The notes below the pieces were generated by a model. It was not told where the DNA came from. It did not search any database and saw only the letters and a list, made by a program, of their open reading frames with translations. This document shows, one piece after another, positions 33,866 to 43,467 of a DNA stretch of 64,000 nt. The translations under genes were made by a program, and so were the position numbers. The stretch comes from JAGQYP01 sp041392305 (GTDB lineage Bacteria; Bacteroidota; Bacteroidia; Flavobacteriales_D; Crocinitomicaceae). The stretch's first letter is position 1; every line of letters starts with the position of its first letter. The stretch lies in NCBI GenBank assembly GCA_041392305.1, contig JAWKMJ010000002.1, forward strand, positions 243,544 through 307,543. Reading direction: 5' to 3'.

Positions 33866-36800
33866 CGCGTGAGCATTACATTTCCGGATCTTTCAAATAT
33901 TTGTCCTGTATAGAATTTCCCCCAGATTTTATAAATAAAAACTGCTTGGGGACATGGTTCACCTTTCATAGTGGTTCCAGGCCACTTCACATTTGGTTCT
34001 TCCGTTGACCATACTAGTCCACCCCATCGATTGTATATTTCCATTTTAAAATTACTGAAAGAGGGGCCTAAAGGTCCAAACATATCGTTTTGCCCATCAC
34101 CATTAGGTGAAAATATATTCGGAATGTAAACAGTTATTTCCCCATCAACGAAAATGGTTATCGTGTCTGATGCCGTACAGCCATTTTCATCCATCGCGTT
34201 TACGATATAAGTGACATCTTGTGTTGGTGCCACATCTGTAATAGCACAGGTAGAACAATCCAAGAAAGTGCCTGGTGTCCATGAAACAGAGCTTATTGCT
34301 GATGCGGATGTTGCCTCAATTGTTGTAACTGCACCAGCTGGAACTGTTTGGTCCGGTCCAGCATCAACATCAAAAGGCGGGAATACTGAAATTTGCACAG
34401 TATCGATCAAAGTGTCGCAGTTGGTTATAACCGTTGCTACTACAAATGTATCAGTAGTAGCTGTAAAAGAAATAGTAGCGGTTGTGTCACCTGTACTCCA
34501 TAAGATGGTTGCATTTGAAGAACCAGTGATAGTTACAAAATCTCCAACACAAGCTGTAATCACAGGAGGAACATCTAAAGTAGGACCTGGAATCCCGGTA
34601 ACAGAAATTATACCTACAGCCCCTTGGCATCCATTGTCTTCCACCACATAAAATGTATTCGTGCCTAATGGAACTGTAAAAGTAGCATTTGGACCTGTTT
34701 GGAATACATTATTCAAGTTTGGATCTGTGTACCAAGTTATTGTTCCGCCACTTCCATTTGCAGTAAGTGTAATATTAGAATTCTCACAAAAAGTGCCGCC
34801 TCCAATAAGTGTAGGAGCAGCTGGAGCCGCAGTAACAGTTATAGTAAAGGTGGATGTTGATGAAGGGCAAGAACCTGCCCCAGCGATTGTATATTCGAAA
34901 ACATAGTTTCCACCTGCCAATCCATTGGCATCGAAAATCCCAGTGGATGCATTGAACTGACCTGAAGAAGTGGTTTCTGTCCATGTTCCTCCTGGATCAG
35001 CTCCAGAAAGCAAAGTATTTAAGTTAATGGTTGCTCCGGTGTTGCATAGCGTATCAACTGCATTTGCTCCTGCATTAGGTTGTTCTACAACGTTTACTGT
35101 AAATGTTGCCACATCATCTACACATGGAGCAGTTGCCGTTAAAGTATAGGTGAAAGTATAAGTTCCTGCACCAAGATTGGAGGCATCGAAAACTCCAGTT
35201 CCGGTATTAAATTGTCCAGAAGATGTAGTTTCTGCCCAAGTCCCACCTGGATCAGCTCCGGAAAGGAGTGTATTCAAATCTAAGGTAGAGCCTGCTGTAT
35301 TGCACAATGAACTGTTGCCATCTGCTCCTGCATTTACGACTGGATTTATAGTTATTGTCATGGTAGCATTATCGCCCAAACAAGTTCCTGATCCTGCAAG
35401 TGTATAATCAAAAGTGAAGGTTCCATTTAATCCAGAGGGATCGAGAGTAGCCGATCCAGCTGTAAACTGACCACTTGGGGTTCCAGAAGTCTCTGTCCAG
35501 GTACCTCCAGCATTAGCAGTTGCATCTAATAAAGAGCTTACATCAAAGACACCATTATCGCTACAAATAGTTGCTGAATTATCTGCTCCAGCTGTAACAC
35601 TTCCTGTCACGGTAATGTCAAAAGTTGCCATATCATCAACACAAGGTGCGGTTGCAATTAAGGTATATGTAAAACTGTACGTTCCAGCAGTTAAACCAGA
35701 AGCATCGAAGACACCAGTACCCGCTGTGAATTGTCCTGAAGATGTAGTTTCTGCCCAAGTACCGCCAGCATCAGCACCAGAAAGAAGCGTATTCAGATCT
35801 AAAGTGGATCCAGCTGAGTTACAAATTGTAGAAGAAGCATCAGTTCCAGCATTGGGTTGATTTGAGATGGAAACGTCAAAAGTAGCTACAGCATCTACGC
35901 AGGGAGCTGTTGCAGTAACCGTATAAGTAAATGTGTAAGTGCCTGCAGCTAATCCCGAGGCGTCTAATACTCCTGTTCCCGTATTGAATTGACCTGAAGA
36001 GGTGGTTTCTGCCCATGTCCCTCCCGCATCAGCTCCAGAAAGTAATGTATTTAAGTCTAAAGTAGTTCCAGCAGAATTACAAAGAGTTGTGTTTCCATCC
36101 AAACCGGCATTTGGCTGGTTATTTACTACAACATCAAAATTCGCAACGTCGGCAAGACAAGATCCTGAAGCTGCAAAGGAATAGGTAAATGAATAAGTTC
36201 CGGCAGATAAAGAAGAGGCATCAAAAACTCCAGTACCTGCAGTAAATTGACCGGATGAAGTTGTTTCAGCCCAAGTTCCTCCAGGATCAGCACCAGACAA
36301 TAATGTGTTTAAATCTAATGTGGATCCAGCAGAATTACATAAGGTAGAGTTTCCATCACCCCCTGCAACAGGTTGACCGGTTACTGTGATGTCAAAAGTG
36401 GCGACATCATCAACACAAGGAGCTGTTCCAATCACAGTGTAAGTAAAAGTATAAGTACCTATGGTCAAACCTGAAGCATCAAAAACCCCAGTACCTGTAT
36501 TGAACTGACCCGAAGCAGTTGTTTCCATCCAAGTACCACCTGCATCCGCACCAGAAAGAAGAGTATTTAAATCAATTGTTGATCCAGCAGAGTTACAAAT
36601 TGATGAGTTCCCATCTAGACCAGCGTTTGGTAGCGAATTTACTGTAACCGTCATTGTAGCATCATCTCCCAAACAAGATCCGGATCCAGGGATGGAATAC
36701 AGGAATGTAAACGTACCATTTAATCCTGTAGGATCAAGAGACGAGGTTCCAGCAGTAAATTGACCACTTGGAGAACCTGAAGTTTCTGACCACGCTCCAC

Positions 36801-39800
36801 CAGCAGTTACTCCAGGATCGAGAAGAGTCGACACATCGAAAGCACCATTATTATCACATATTGTAGTATTATTATCATTCCCGGCATCAACTAAATCCGT
36901 TACGGTGACATCAAAGTTGGCTACATCATCCAAACAAGGAGCTGTTCCTGTTACTGTATATGTAAATGAATAAGTTCCAGAAGTTAATCCGGAGGCATCA
37001 AATACTCCTGATCCGGGGGTGAATTGCCCCGAAGCAGTAGTTTCTGCCCAAGTACCGCCAGCATCTGCACCCGAAAGAAGAGTATTTAAGTCTAATGTTG
37101 ATCCAGCCGAATTACACAAAGTTGAGTTGCCATTCGCCCCTGCATTTGCCTCTTGATTGACAACGATATCAAAGTTGGCTACATCATCTAAACAAGGTGC
37201 AGTTCCCGAAACTGTATAGGTGAAAGAATAAGTTCCTGCCGTTAAGCCTGATGCATCAAATGTACCAGTTCCAGGAGTAAATTGACCTGAAGCAGTAGTT
37301 TCTGCCCAAGTTCCTCCGGGATCTGCACCAGAAAGTAAAGTGTTTAAATCAATCGTTGAACCAGTTGAGTTACATAAAGTTGAGTTGCCATTTCCTCCAG
37401 CATTAGGCATTTGATTGACAACTACATCAAAATTTGCAACATCATCCAAGCATGGGGCAGAACCAATAATCGTATAAGTGAAGGAATAAGTTCCACTAGC
37501 CAATCCAGAAGCGTCAAAAACCCCTGTTCCAGGAGTAAACTGACCTGAAGCAGTAGTTTCTGCCCAAGTACCGCCAGCATCTGCACCAGAAAGAAGAGTA
37601 TTTAAGTCTAATGTTGATCCAGCTGAATTACAGATCGTTGAGTTACCATCTAAACCAGCATCTGGTTGATCATTTACAACAATATCAAAAGTTGCAAAAT
37701 CAGCTAAACAAGAACCTGAAGCAGCAAAAGAATAAGTGAAAGTGTAAGTTCCACCTGTAAGTCCGGCAGCATTGAAAACTCCAGTTCCAGGGGTAAACTG
37801 ACCAGAAGCAGTTGTTTCAGCCCAGGTACCACCAGCGTCTGCTCCAGAGAGCAAGGTATTTAAATCGATAGTTGATCCAGCAGAATTACATAAAGTAGAG
37901 TTGCCGTCTAAACCAGCTTCAGGTTGAGCAGTAATCGTAATATCGAAGGTAGCTACATCATCTAAACAAGGAGCGGTAGCAGTTAATGTATACGTAAAAG
38001 AGTAAACTCCAGCTGTTAATCCAGAAGCATCTAAAACACCAGTTCCAGGAGTAAATTGTCCTGAAGCAGTTGTTTCCGCCCAAGTACCACCAGGATCTGC
38101 ACCAGAAAGTAAAGTATTCAAATCAATTGATGATCCAGCAGAATTACAGATCGTTGAGTTACCATCTAAACCAGCATCTGGTTGATCATTTACAATAATA
38201 TCAAAAGTTGCGACATCTGGAAGACAAGGTGCGGTTGCCGGAACGGTGTAAGTAAAGGAATAAGTTCCTGCAGTTAATCCAGCGCCGTTAAATACTCCTG
38301 TTCCTGTATTGAATTGTCCTGAAGAGGTAGTTTCTGCCCAAGCACCACCCGGATCTGCGCCAGAAAGCAAGGTATTTAAATCAATTGTTGAACCGACGGA
38401 ATTGCAGATCGTTGAGTTTCCATCATTTCCAGCAGTAGGCTGATCATTAACTACAATATCAAAATTTGCGACATCCGGCACACATGGTGCTGTTGCTGGA
38501 ACGGTGTAAGTAAAGGAATAAGTTCCCGCAGTTAGCCCTGCTCCATTGAATACTCCTGTTCCAGTATTGAATTGTCCGGAAGAGGTAGTTTCTGCCCAGG
38601 TACCACCCGGATCGGCCCCAGAAAGTAATGTGTTTAAATTTATCGTTGAACCAGCGGAATTACAGATGGTTGAGTTTCCGTCATTTCCAGCTGTTGGTTG
38701 ATCGTTCACCACAATATTAAATGTTGCGAAATCTCCTGGACAAGATCCAACAGCGGCAAAAGAATAAGTAAATGTATAAGTTCCAGCCGTTAGTCCAGCT
38801 GCATTGAACACTCCTGTTCCAGTATTGAATTGTCCTGAAGACGTAGTTTCTGCCCAAGTTCCTCCGGGATCAGCTCCAGAAAGTAAGGTATTCAAATTTA
38901 ATGTAGAACCTGCAGAATTACACAGTGTTGAATTGCCATCATTTCCGGCCGTGGAAACTGGAATAACATTCACCACCACATCTGCAGAGGCATCAGGACA
39001 GTTTGGCATTCCAGGTGGATCAGGTACTGTATAGGTGTAAGTTCCAGACCCATCAACTGATGGATCAAAAGTATTTCCTCCCGAATTTAATGCGGGAGAC
39101 CAAGATCCCCCAGCATCAGGACCTCCTCCCAGTGAGAGAGTCAGATTCACAGGAGCTGCATTGTCGCAGATATCCAAAGTACCATCGGTTCCTGCCCATG
39201 CACCATTCACTACAGTGATATTAATTGAATTTGTTGCTGTAATTCCACAAGCGTCGGTAATTGTGCAGGTGTAGGTGTAGGGACCAGGTGCAGGAGCGGA
39301 CAGCGTAGGTGATTGAATGTTTGGGTTATTTAAGCCAGTAGTTGGAGACCAGGAATAATTATAGGGAGGAACCCCGTAAGATCCATTGGCATTTAAAGTG
39401 GTGGTCGATCCTGGACAAATGGAAGTTCCTGCTGAGGAAGTTGGAGGTGCTGGTTCAGTTACAGTTTCACCAGTTATTGTCATCGTCCAGCCTGATGCCG
39501 CAGCAATCCAGGTAGATGAGCAACTAGCGCCACCCCAAGCATCGTAAAATTCCATGGTGAAGTTCATATTATAAGGGGCACATTGAGGTGCAGGAACACA
39601 GGGTGAAAAATCTGTGAAAATTGAAACATTGTTTCCGTTGCAGGTTCCACCAAATAGTGTGTTATTGCAAAACCAATAAAAACCTGCTGCTGAAGGAGAC
39701 ACACAGCCGCCGTAATAAAACCTCACGGCACCTTCCGACATCGTTGCTCCATTTTGCGCAATATAGGAGAAGGTCCAGGCAATATCTGTAATGGTACAAT

Positions 39801-40833
39801 TTGCGGGAGTAGGAACAGATAGGTTGTAGGTGCATCCAGTAGTAAAGGCGCCAAAATTATTAAGACCTGAACCTGTGATTGATGCTTGTGGTAAGGTATT
39901 ACTTGAAGTCACTGTAGGGTCAATAATGAAAGGAAAATCTAATTGTTCAATTGTGTTTTGATCCCACGAATAGATTAAAAGGTTATTTTTCAATGTATAT
40001 GTTCCTTTGGGTCGATCCCTTCCGGTATGCGCATCATAAATTGAAATTTCACCAAAACTATAGGACAATTGATTGTTTTCATAAAAATTGATGACCTCCA
40101 TGGATTCATTTGAGTTTTCAATTCTTTGCAAAGTCGTTTGATCCAATGTTTCAACTATGCGAAAATCACTTCCAATGGATGACTTGACGATAAAATTTGT
40201 TTTTATCGTTGGCCCCATTATGTTGATTTCTAAGTCTGTATTTGGAAAAATATCAATGACTTTCAAACCATCATCACCGGCAGTGATATTTGTCCAATTA
40301 GCCTTAAAGCTGTTTAACGGATTCAAATCACCATCGATGGTTTCTAAAACCAAATCCTTGTGAAAACGGATTGGAAGAAAATTTTCATTTTTATTTTCAA
40401 ATTCTAAATATCCCTTCACAGTGTTGATCCGAATTGTGTAGAATGGATTTGTTACACCAAAAATACCAGAGTCAAGTTTTTTGAGTCTGGGGTCATAGGT
40501 AATCCATCTCCCCTGGTCATCCATATAGTGTAAAGGACCATATCCTTTTTGAACTTTGAATTCCTTACCATTCTTCCCAGTAGTGAGAAATTTTCTTGTG
40601 AATTGAGTCCGTTCTTCAATGATTTCGATACAATCCTCACATGGAGCATTAAATGGTAAAATGCCGTATTCAGGATGTTGTCTTGCAGATGAAAAAACTG
40701 TAAGTTCATTTGATTGGACAACAATTGGAGATGTAAAATGATCCAAATTTTTTTCCGATGGAATCATCTTTTCCTGAGAATAGGAAGCGCCCAAGAAAAG
40801 GCCCATTATGAGAACATAGATAAATTTTTTCAT
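33862..40833 (-). CDS. Giant secreted repeat protein with gliding-motility/T9SS type B C-terminal domain
   Basis: A 2323-residue protein with a signal peptide (1-19). A roughly 300-residue N-terminal region and a Cys-rich domain (about 300-450) come first, then a PKD/Ig-like stretch. Sixteen tandem repeats of about 85 residues follow, each carrying two Cys (one in the CNSAGST motif, one in SC/PC...DD). A further Ig-like domain (FCENSNITLTANG, TWYTDPNLN) precedes a CHU_C-type C-terminal domain with IFSPNGDGQNDMFG and MEIYNRWGGLVWST. That ending directs secretion by the type IX system and surface attachment. Paired Cys suggest disulfide-stapled beta-sandwiches forming a long stalk or adhesin. 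No frameshift is seen in about 7 kb. Confidence 0.9.
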   Translation of the reverse strand: MKKFIYVLIMGLFLGASYSQEKMIPSEKNLDHFTSPIVVQSNELTVFSSARQHPEYGILPFNAPCEDCIEIIEERTQFTRKFLTTGKNGKEFKVQKGYGPLHYMDDQGRWITYDPRLKKLDSGIFGVTNPFYTIRINTVKGYLEFENKNENFLPIRFHKDLVLETIDGDLNPLNSFKANWTNITAGDDGLKVIDIFPNTDLEINIMGPTIKTNFIVKSSIGSDFRIVETLDQTTLQRIENSNESMEVINFYENNQLSYSFGEISIYDAHTGRDRPKGTYTLKNNLLIYSWDQNTIEQLDFPFIIDPTVTSSNTLPQASITGSGLNNFGAFTTGCTYNLSVPTPANCTITDIAWTFSYIAQNGATMSEGAVRFYYGGCVSPSAAGFYWFCNNTLFGGTCNGNNVSIFTDFSPCVPAPQCAPYNMNFTMEFYDAWGGASCSSTWIAAASGWTMTITGETVTEPAPPTSSAGTSICPGSTTTLNANGSYGVPPYNYSWSPTTGLNNPNIQSPTLSAPAPGPYTYTCTITDACGITATNSINITVVNGAWAGTDGTLDICDNAAPVNLTLSLGGGPDAGGSWSPALNSGGNTFDPSVDGSGTYTYTVPDPPGMPNCPDASADVVVNVIPVSTAGNDGNSTLCNSAGSTLNLNTLLSGADPGGTWAETTSSGQFNTGTGVFNAAGLTAGTYTFTYSFAAVGSCPGDFATFNIVVNDQPTAGNDGNSTICNSAGSTINLNTLLSGADPGGTWAETTSSGQFNTGTGVFNGAGLTAGTYSFTYTVPATAPCVPDVANFDIVVNDQPTAGNDGNSTICNSVGSTIDLNTLLSGADPGGAWAETTSSGQFNTGTGVFNGAGLTAGTYSFTYTVPATAPCLPDVATFDIIVNDQPDAGLDGNSTICNSAGSSIDLNTLLSGADPGGTWAETTASGQFTPGTGVLDASGLTAGVYSFTYTLTATAPCLDDVATFDITITAQPEAGLDGNSTLCNSAGSTIDLNTLLSGADAGGTWAETTASGQFTPGTGVFNAAGLTGGTYTFTYSFAASGSCLADFATFDIVVNDQPDAGLDGNSTICNSAGSTLDLNTLLSGADAGGTWAETTASGQFTPGTGVFDASGLASGTYSFTYTIIGSAPCLDDVANFDVVVNQMPNAGGNGNSTLCNSTGSTIDLNTLLSGADPGGTWAETTASGQFTPGTGTFDASGLTAGTYSFTYTVSGTAPCLDDVANFDIVVNQEANAGANGNSTLCNSAGSTLDLNTLLSGADAGGTWAETTASGQFTPGSGVFDASGLTSGTYSFTYTVTGTAPCLDDVANFDVTVTDLVDAGNDNNTTICDNNGAFDVSTLLDPGVTAGGAWSETSGSPSGQFTAGTSSLDPTGLNGTFTFLYSIPGSGSCLGDDATMTVTVNSLPNAGLDGNSSICNSAGSTIDLNTLLSGADAGGTWMETTASGQFNTGTGVFDASGLTIGTYTFTYTVIGTAPCVDDVATFDITVTGQPVAGGDGNSTLCNSAGSTLDLNTLLSGADPGGTWAETTSSGQFTAGTGVFDASSLSAGTYSFTYSFAASGSCLADVANFDVVVNNQPNAGLDGNTTLCNSAGTTLDLNTLLSGADAGGTWAETTSSGQFNTGTGVLDASGLAAGTYTFTYTVTATAPCVDAVATFDVSISNQPNAGTDASSTICNSAGSTLDLNTLLSGADAGGTWAETTSSGQFTAGTGVFDASGLTAGTYSFTYTLIATAPCVDDMATFDITVTGSVTAGADNSATICSDNGVFDVSSLLDATANAGGTWTETSGTPSGQFTAGSATLDPSGLNGTFTFDYTLAGSGTCLGDNATMTITINPVVNAGADGNSSLCNTAGSTLDLNTLLSGADPGGTWAETTSSGQFNTGTGVFDASNLGAGTYTFTYTLTATAPCVDDVATFTVNVVEQPNAGANAVDTLCNTGATINLNTLLSGADPGGTWTETTSSGQFNASTGIFDANGLAGGNYVFEYTIAGAGSCPSSTSTFTITVTAAPAAPTLIGGGTFCENSNITLTANGSGGTITWYTDPNLNNVFQTGPNATFTVPLGTNTFYVVEDNGCQGAVGIISVTGIPGPTLDVPPVITACVGDFVTITGSSNATILWSTGDTTATISFTATTDTFVVATVITNCDTLIDTVQISVFPPFDVDAGPDQTVPAGAVTTIEATSASAISSVSWTPGTFLDCSTCAITDVAPTQDVTYIVNAMDENGCTASDTITIFVDGEITVYIPNIFSPNGDGQNDMFGPLGPSFSNFKMEIYNRWGGLVWSTEEPNVKWPGTTMKGEPCPQAVFIYKIWGKFYTGQIFERSGNVMLTR
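34820..38949 (-). repeat. Sixteen tandem ~258-bp coding repeats
   Basis: Each unit encodes about 85 residues with LNTLLSGAD, GGTWAETT, SGQF and GTY-FTY motifs. Two units (9th and 14th in protein order) are a divergent subtype with DVSTLLD/DVSSLLD and a SGSPSGQF or SGTPSGQF segment. Some copies are nearly identical at DNA level, for example 37625-37695 and 38141-38211 with one mismatch in 71 bases. Confidence 0.9.
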
Positions 40834-40960
40834 AACAAAGAGTAAAAAGTGACAATCCGTATTAAGATAGGAAAAATAAAAACCATTTCCTAGCCCTAAA
40901 TAATAGACGTTTAGGTGGTTATGGGGTTGTCTGTTTTTAAATATTTAACTATTTCGATCT

Positions 40961-41035
40961 GAACAATTAAAAAAATAAGTGGTTATATCTTTCAGAATGA
41001 CTAAATTTAAGTCACTATTTACACATGAATTGTTC
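40961..41035. promoter_or_regulatory. Inverted repeats in the divergent region before the mevalonate operon
   Basis: Arms GAACAATT (40961-40968) and AATTGTTC (41028-41035) are perfect. Between them lies a shorter TGACT...AGTCA palindrome (40998-41014). They sit between the giant surface protein and the mevalonate operon. They may be operators for either; no regulator is implicated. Confidence 0.3.
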
Positions 41036-41111
41036 GATCCATTCAAGCTTCATTTTTTGAGTTCATTTTTGGCACAAAATTTGTAAGTAAGTCGAACAGA
41101 AAAACTATTGA

Positions 41112-42128
41112 ATGAACACGGAAAAAACCGAAGTGGCAGAAAGTCGCAAGACGAGTCACATCGAACTCACGTTTAAGTCTCAGGTTGAAAAGCTTGATGA
41201 CAGGTTTTATTATGAGCCAATGCTGAGCGGTCATCCTTCAGGTGAATTGGAGCCTGTGGATTTCTGTGGAAAGCAAATGGCTTATCCAATTTGGGTTTCT
41301 TCCATGACTGGCGGTGCAGAACTTGCCGGTCAAATCAATAAAAATTTAGCGGAAGCTGTTGCAAAATATGGTCTAGGTATGGGCTTAGGTTCGTGTAGAC
41401 AATTGTTGGACAGCGACAAATTCTTTGACGATTTTAATTTAAGACCAATTCTTGGTTCTAATGTTCCCTTGTTTGCGAATATCGGTATTGCACAAGTCGA
41501 GCAGTTAATCAAATTAGGGGAATTGAAAAGATTAGAAGATATGGTTGGTAAATTAGATGCCGACGGAATTTTCTTGCATGTTAATCCTCTACAAGAGTGG
41601 ATGCAACCAGAAGGAGATATTTACCACATTTCTCCATTGGAAGCTGTGAAGCAAATGCTTGAAGAGACCTCTTTGAATATTATCGTTAAGGAAGTTGGGC
41701 AAGGATTTGGTTATGAAAGTTTGAAGGAACTGTTCAAATTGCCATTGGCTGGTATAGATTTTGCCGCTCATGGCGGAACAAATTTTTCTCAAATCGAACT
41801 ACACAGAAATACAGAAGAGGCAAATGAATTAATGAGCCCAATGGTGTTTGTTGGTCATACAGCCAATGAAATGGTTGAACTTACAAACAAAGTTGTAGAA
41901 GAACTTGGATCTCAAAGAATGTGCAATCAAGTGATCATTTCAGGTGGAATCAAGAATTATTTAGACGGATATTATTTAACTGAAAAGATAAATGTGCCTG
42001 CAATTTATGGTCAGGCTTCCAAATTTTTAAAGGCAGCTCTAGAGTCTCCTGAGTATTTAGATCGATATGTCCAAGGACAGATTGAAGGGCTTAAAATTGC
42101 CAATGCATTATTAAGAATTAAAAGATAA
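41112..42128 (+). CDS. fni: Type 2 isopentenyl-diphosphate delta-isomerase
   Basis: FMN-dependent isomerase interconverting isopentenyl and dimethylallyl diphosphate, the last step of C5 unit supply. The 338 residues have family motifs: PIWVSSMTGGAELAGQINKNLA, LGMGLGSCRQLLD, DADGIFLHVNPLQEWMQPEGD, IIVKEVGQGFG, GIDFAAHGGTNFSQIE and IISGGIKNYLDG. First gene of the mevalonate operon, 12 bases before the reductase gene. Confidence 0.95.
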   Translation: MNTEKTEVAESRKTSHIELTFKSQVEKLDDRFYYEPMLSGHPSGELEPVDFCGKQMAYPIWVSSMTGGAELAGQINKNLAEAVAKYGLGMGLGSCRQLLDSDKFFDDFNLRPILGSNVPLFANIGIAQVEQLIKLGELKRLEDMVGKLDADGIFLHVNPLQEWMQPEGDIYHISPLEAVKQMLEETSLNIIVKEVGQGFGYESLKELFKLPLAGIDFAAHGGTNFSQIELHRNTEEANELMSPMVFVGHTANEMVELTNKVVEELGSQRMCNQVIISGGIKNYLDGYYLTEKINVPAIYGQASKFLKAALESPEYLDRYVQGQIEGLKIANALLRIKR

Positions 42129-42140
42129 AATAAGATAAAG

Positions 42141-43460
42141 ATGACTTACATTACAGGATTTTCAAAATTGTCAAAAGACCAGAAAATTGAAGTTGTTTCT
42201 TCAAGATTCAGTAATCCAACTATTGTAGAGGAAGAATTCAGATCGTTTCATCATCCAGATGAAAAATTGCAATCTAAATTTGAGGAATTTAGCGAGAATA
42301 CGATCTCAAATTTTTTCATGCCATTTTCCGTGGCGCCAAACTTTATGATTAATGATCACATGTACATGGTGCCAATGGTGATTGAGGAATCATCTGTTGT
42401 TGCCGCTGCTTCAAAAGCCGCTAAATTCTGGAAAGAAAGAGGTGGATTCAGAGCAGAAGTTATAGACACGGAAAAAATTGGGCAAGTTCATTTTGAATGG
42501 AAAGGCGAAAAGTCGTTTTTAACAGAAAACTTTGAGGATCTGAAGATTAAATTCTTTGAAGGTACGAAGCAGATAACAGCCAATATGGAAAGACGAGGAG
42601 GAGGGATCTCCAGAATCGAATTGGTTGACATGACTGCAAAAGAACCTAATTATTATCAGATCAAAGCTTATTTTCAAACAGTTGACTCCATGGGGGCAAA
42701 TTTCGTGAATACTTGTTTGGAGGAGTTTGCAAAAATCTTAAAAGCCTATGTTGCTGAGAAAGGACAAAATGAGGACGATCTATATGTGATTATGTCTATT
42801 CTTTCGAACTTCACACCAAATTGCTTGGTTAAAGTTTGGGTTGAATGTCCAATCGAAGAATTAGGAATGATTGAAGGAATCGCTCCGCAAGAATTTGCTG
42901 AGAAATTTGCAAAAGCAATTAAGATTGCTCACTTAGATCCTTACAGAGCTGCTACACATAATAAAGGAATTTACAATGGTGTGGATTCAGTTGTATTAGC
43001 GACTGGAAACGATTTCAGAGCGGTTGAGGCTTGCGGACATACATATGCGTCTAAGGATGGAAACTATAAATCACTTTCTGATGTATCCATTGAAAACGGA
43101 ATCTTCAACTTTAGTTTGACCATCCCAATGGCTCTTGGTGTTGTTGGAGGATTAACAAACCTTCACCCAATTGTAAAGAGAAGCCTTGAAATGTTGGAAA
43201 ATCCTTCAGCTAAGGAATTAATGATGATTGCTGCGGCCGCAGGATTGGCAAACAACTTTGCAGCGGTTAAATCTTTGACTACTTCTGGAATTCAGAAAGG
43301 TCACATGAAAATGCACTTGATCAATATTTTGACTTCTTACAATGCTACTGAAGAAGAAAAGGCAGCGGCGATTAGATATTTTGAAAATGAAATAGTTACT
43401 TTCTCATCGGTAAGAGAGTTTTTGGACGATTGGAGAGATAAATTGATTGTACAATTCTAA
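42141..43460 (+). CDS. mvaA: Hydroxymethylglutaryl-CoA reductase, class II
   Basis: Reduces HMG-CoA to mevalonate, the committed step of the pathway. The 439 residues match class II reductases: FFMPFSVAPNFMIND near residue 55, MVIEESSVVAAASKAAKFW with the catalytic Glu, a central region (VNTCLEEFAKIL), THNKGIYNGVDSVVLATGNDFRAVE, and the C-terminal LANNFAAVKSLTTSGIQKGHMKMH carrying the catalytic His. Cofactor preference cannot be read. It precedes the GHMP kinase by 7 bases. Confidence 0.94.
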   Translation: MTYITGFSKLSKDQKIEVVSSRFSNPTIVEEEFRSFHHPDEKLQSKFEEFSENTISNFFMPFSVAPNFMINDHMYMVPMVIEESSVVAAASKAAKFWKERGGFRAEVIDTEKIGQVHFEWKGEKSFLTENFEDLKIKFFEGTKQITANMERRGGGISRIELVDMTAKEPNYYQIKAYFQTVDSMGANFVNTCLEEFAKILKAYVAEKGQNEDDLYVIMSILSNFTPNCLVKVWVECPIEELGMIEGIAPQEFAEKFAKAIKIAHLDPYRAATHNKGIYNGVDSVVLATGNDFRAVEACGHTYASKDGNYKSLSDVSIENGIFNFSLTIPMALGVVGGLTNLHPIVKRSLEMLENPSAKELMMIAAAAGLANNFAAVKSLTTSGIQKGHMKMHLINILTSYNATEEEKAAAIRYFENEIVTFSSVREFLDDWRDKLIVQF

Positions 43461-43467
43461 GACATTC

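Noticed and set aside
34211..36184. Several plus-strand open frames of 60-146 codons inside the giant repeat gene
   Set aside because: They are antisense shadows of the repetitive minus-strand coding sequence, repeat with its period and have no start signals or recognisable domains.
34820..38949. Regular repeats that could suggest a CRISPR array or satellite
   Set aside because: Unit length is about 258 bases, the frame is open throughout, and the repeats encode a protein domain.
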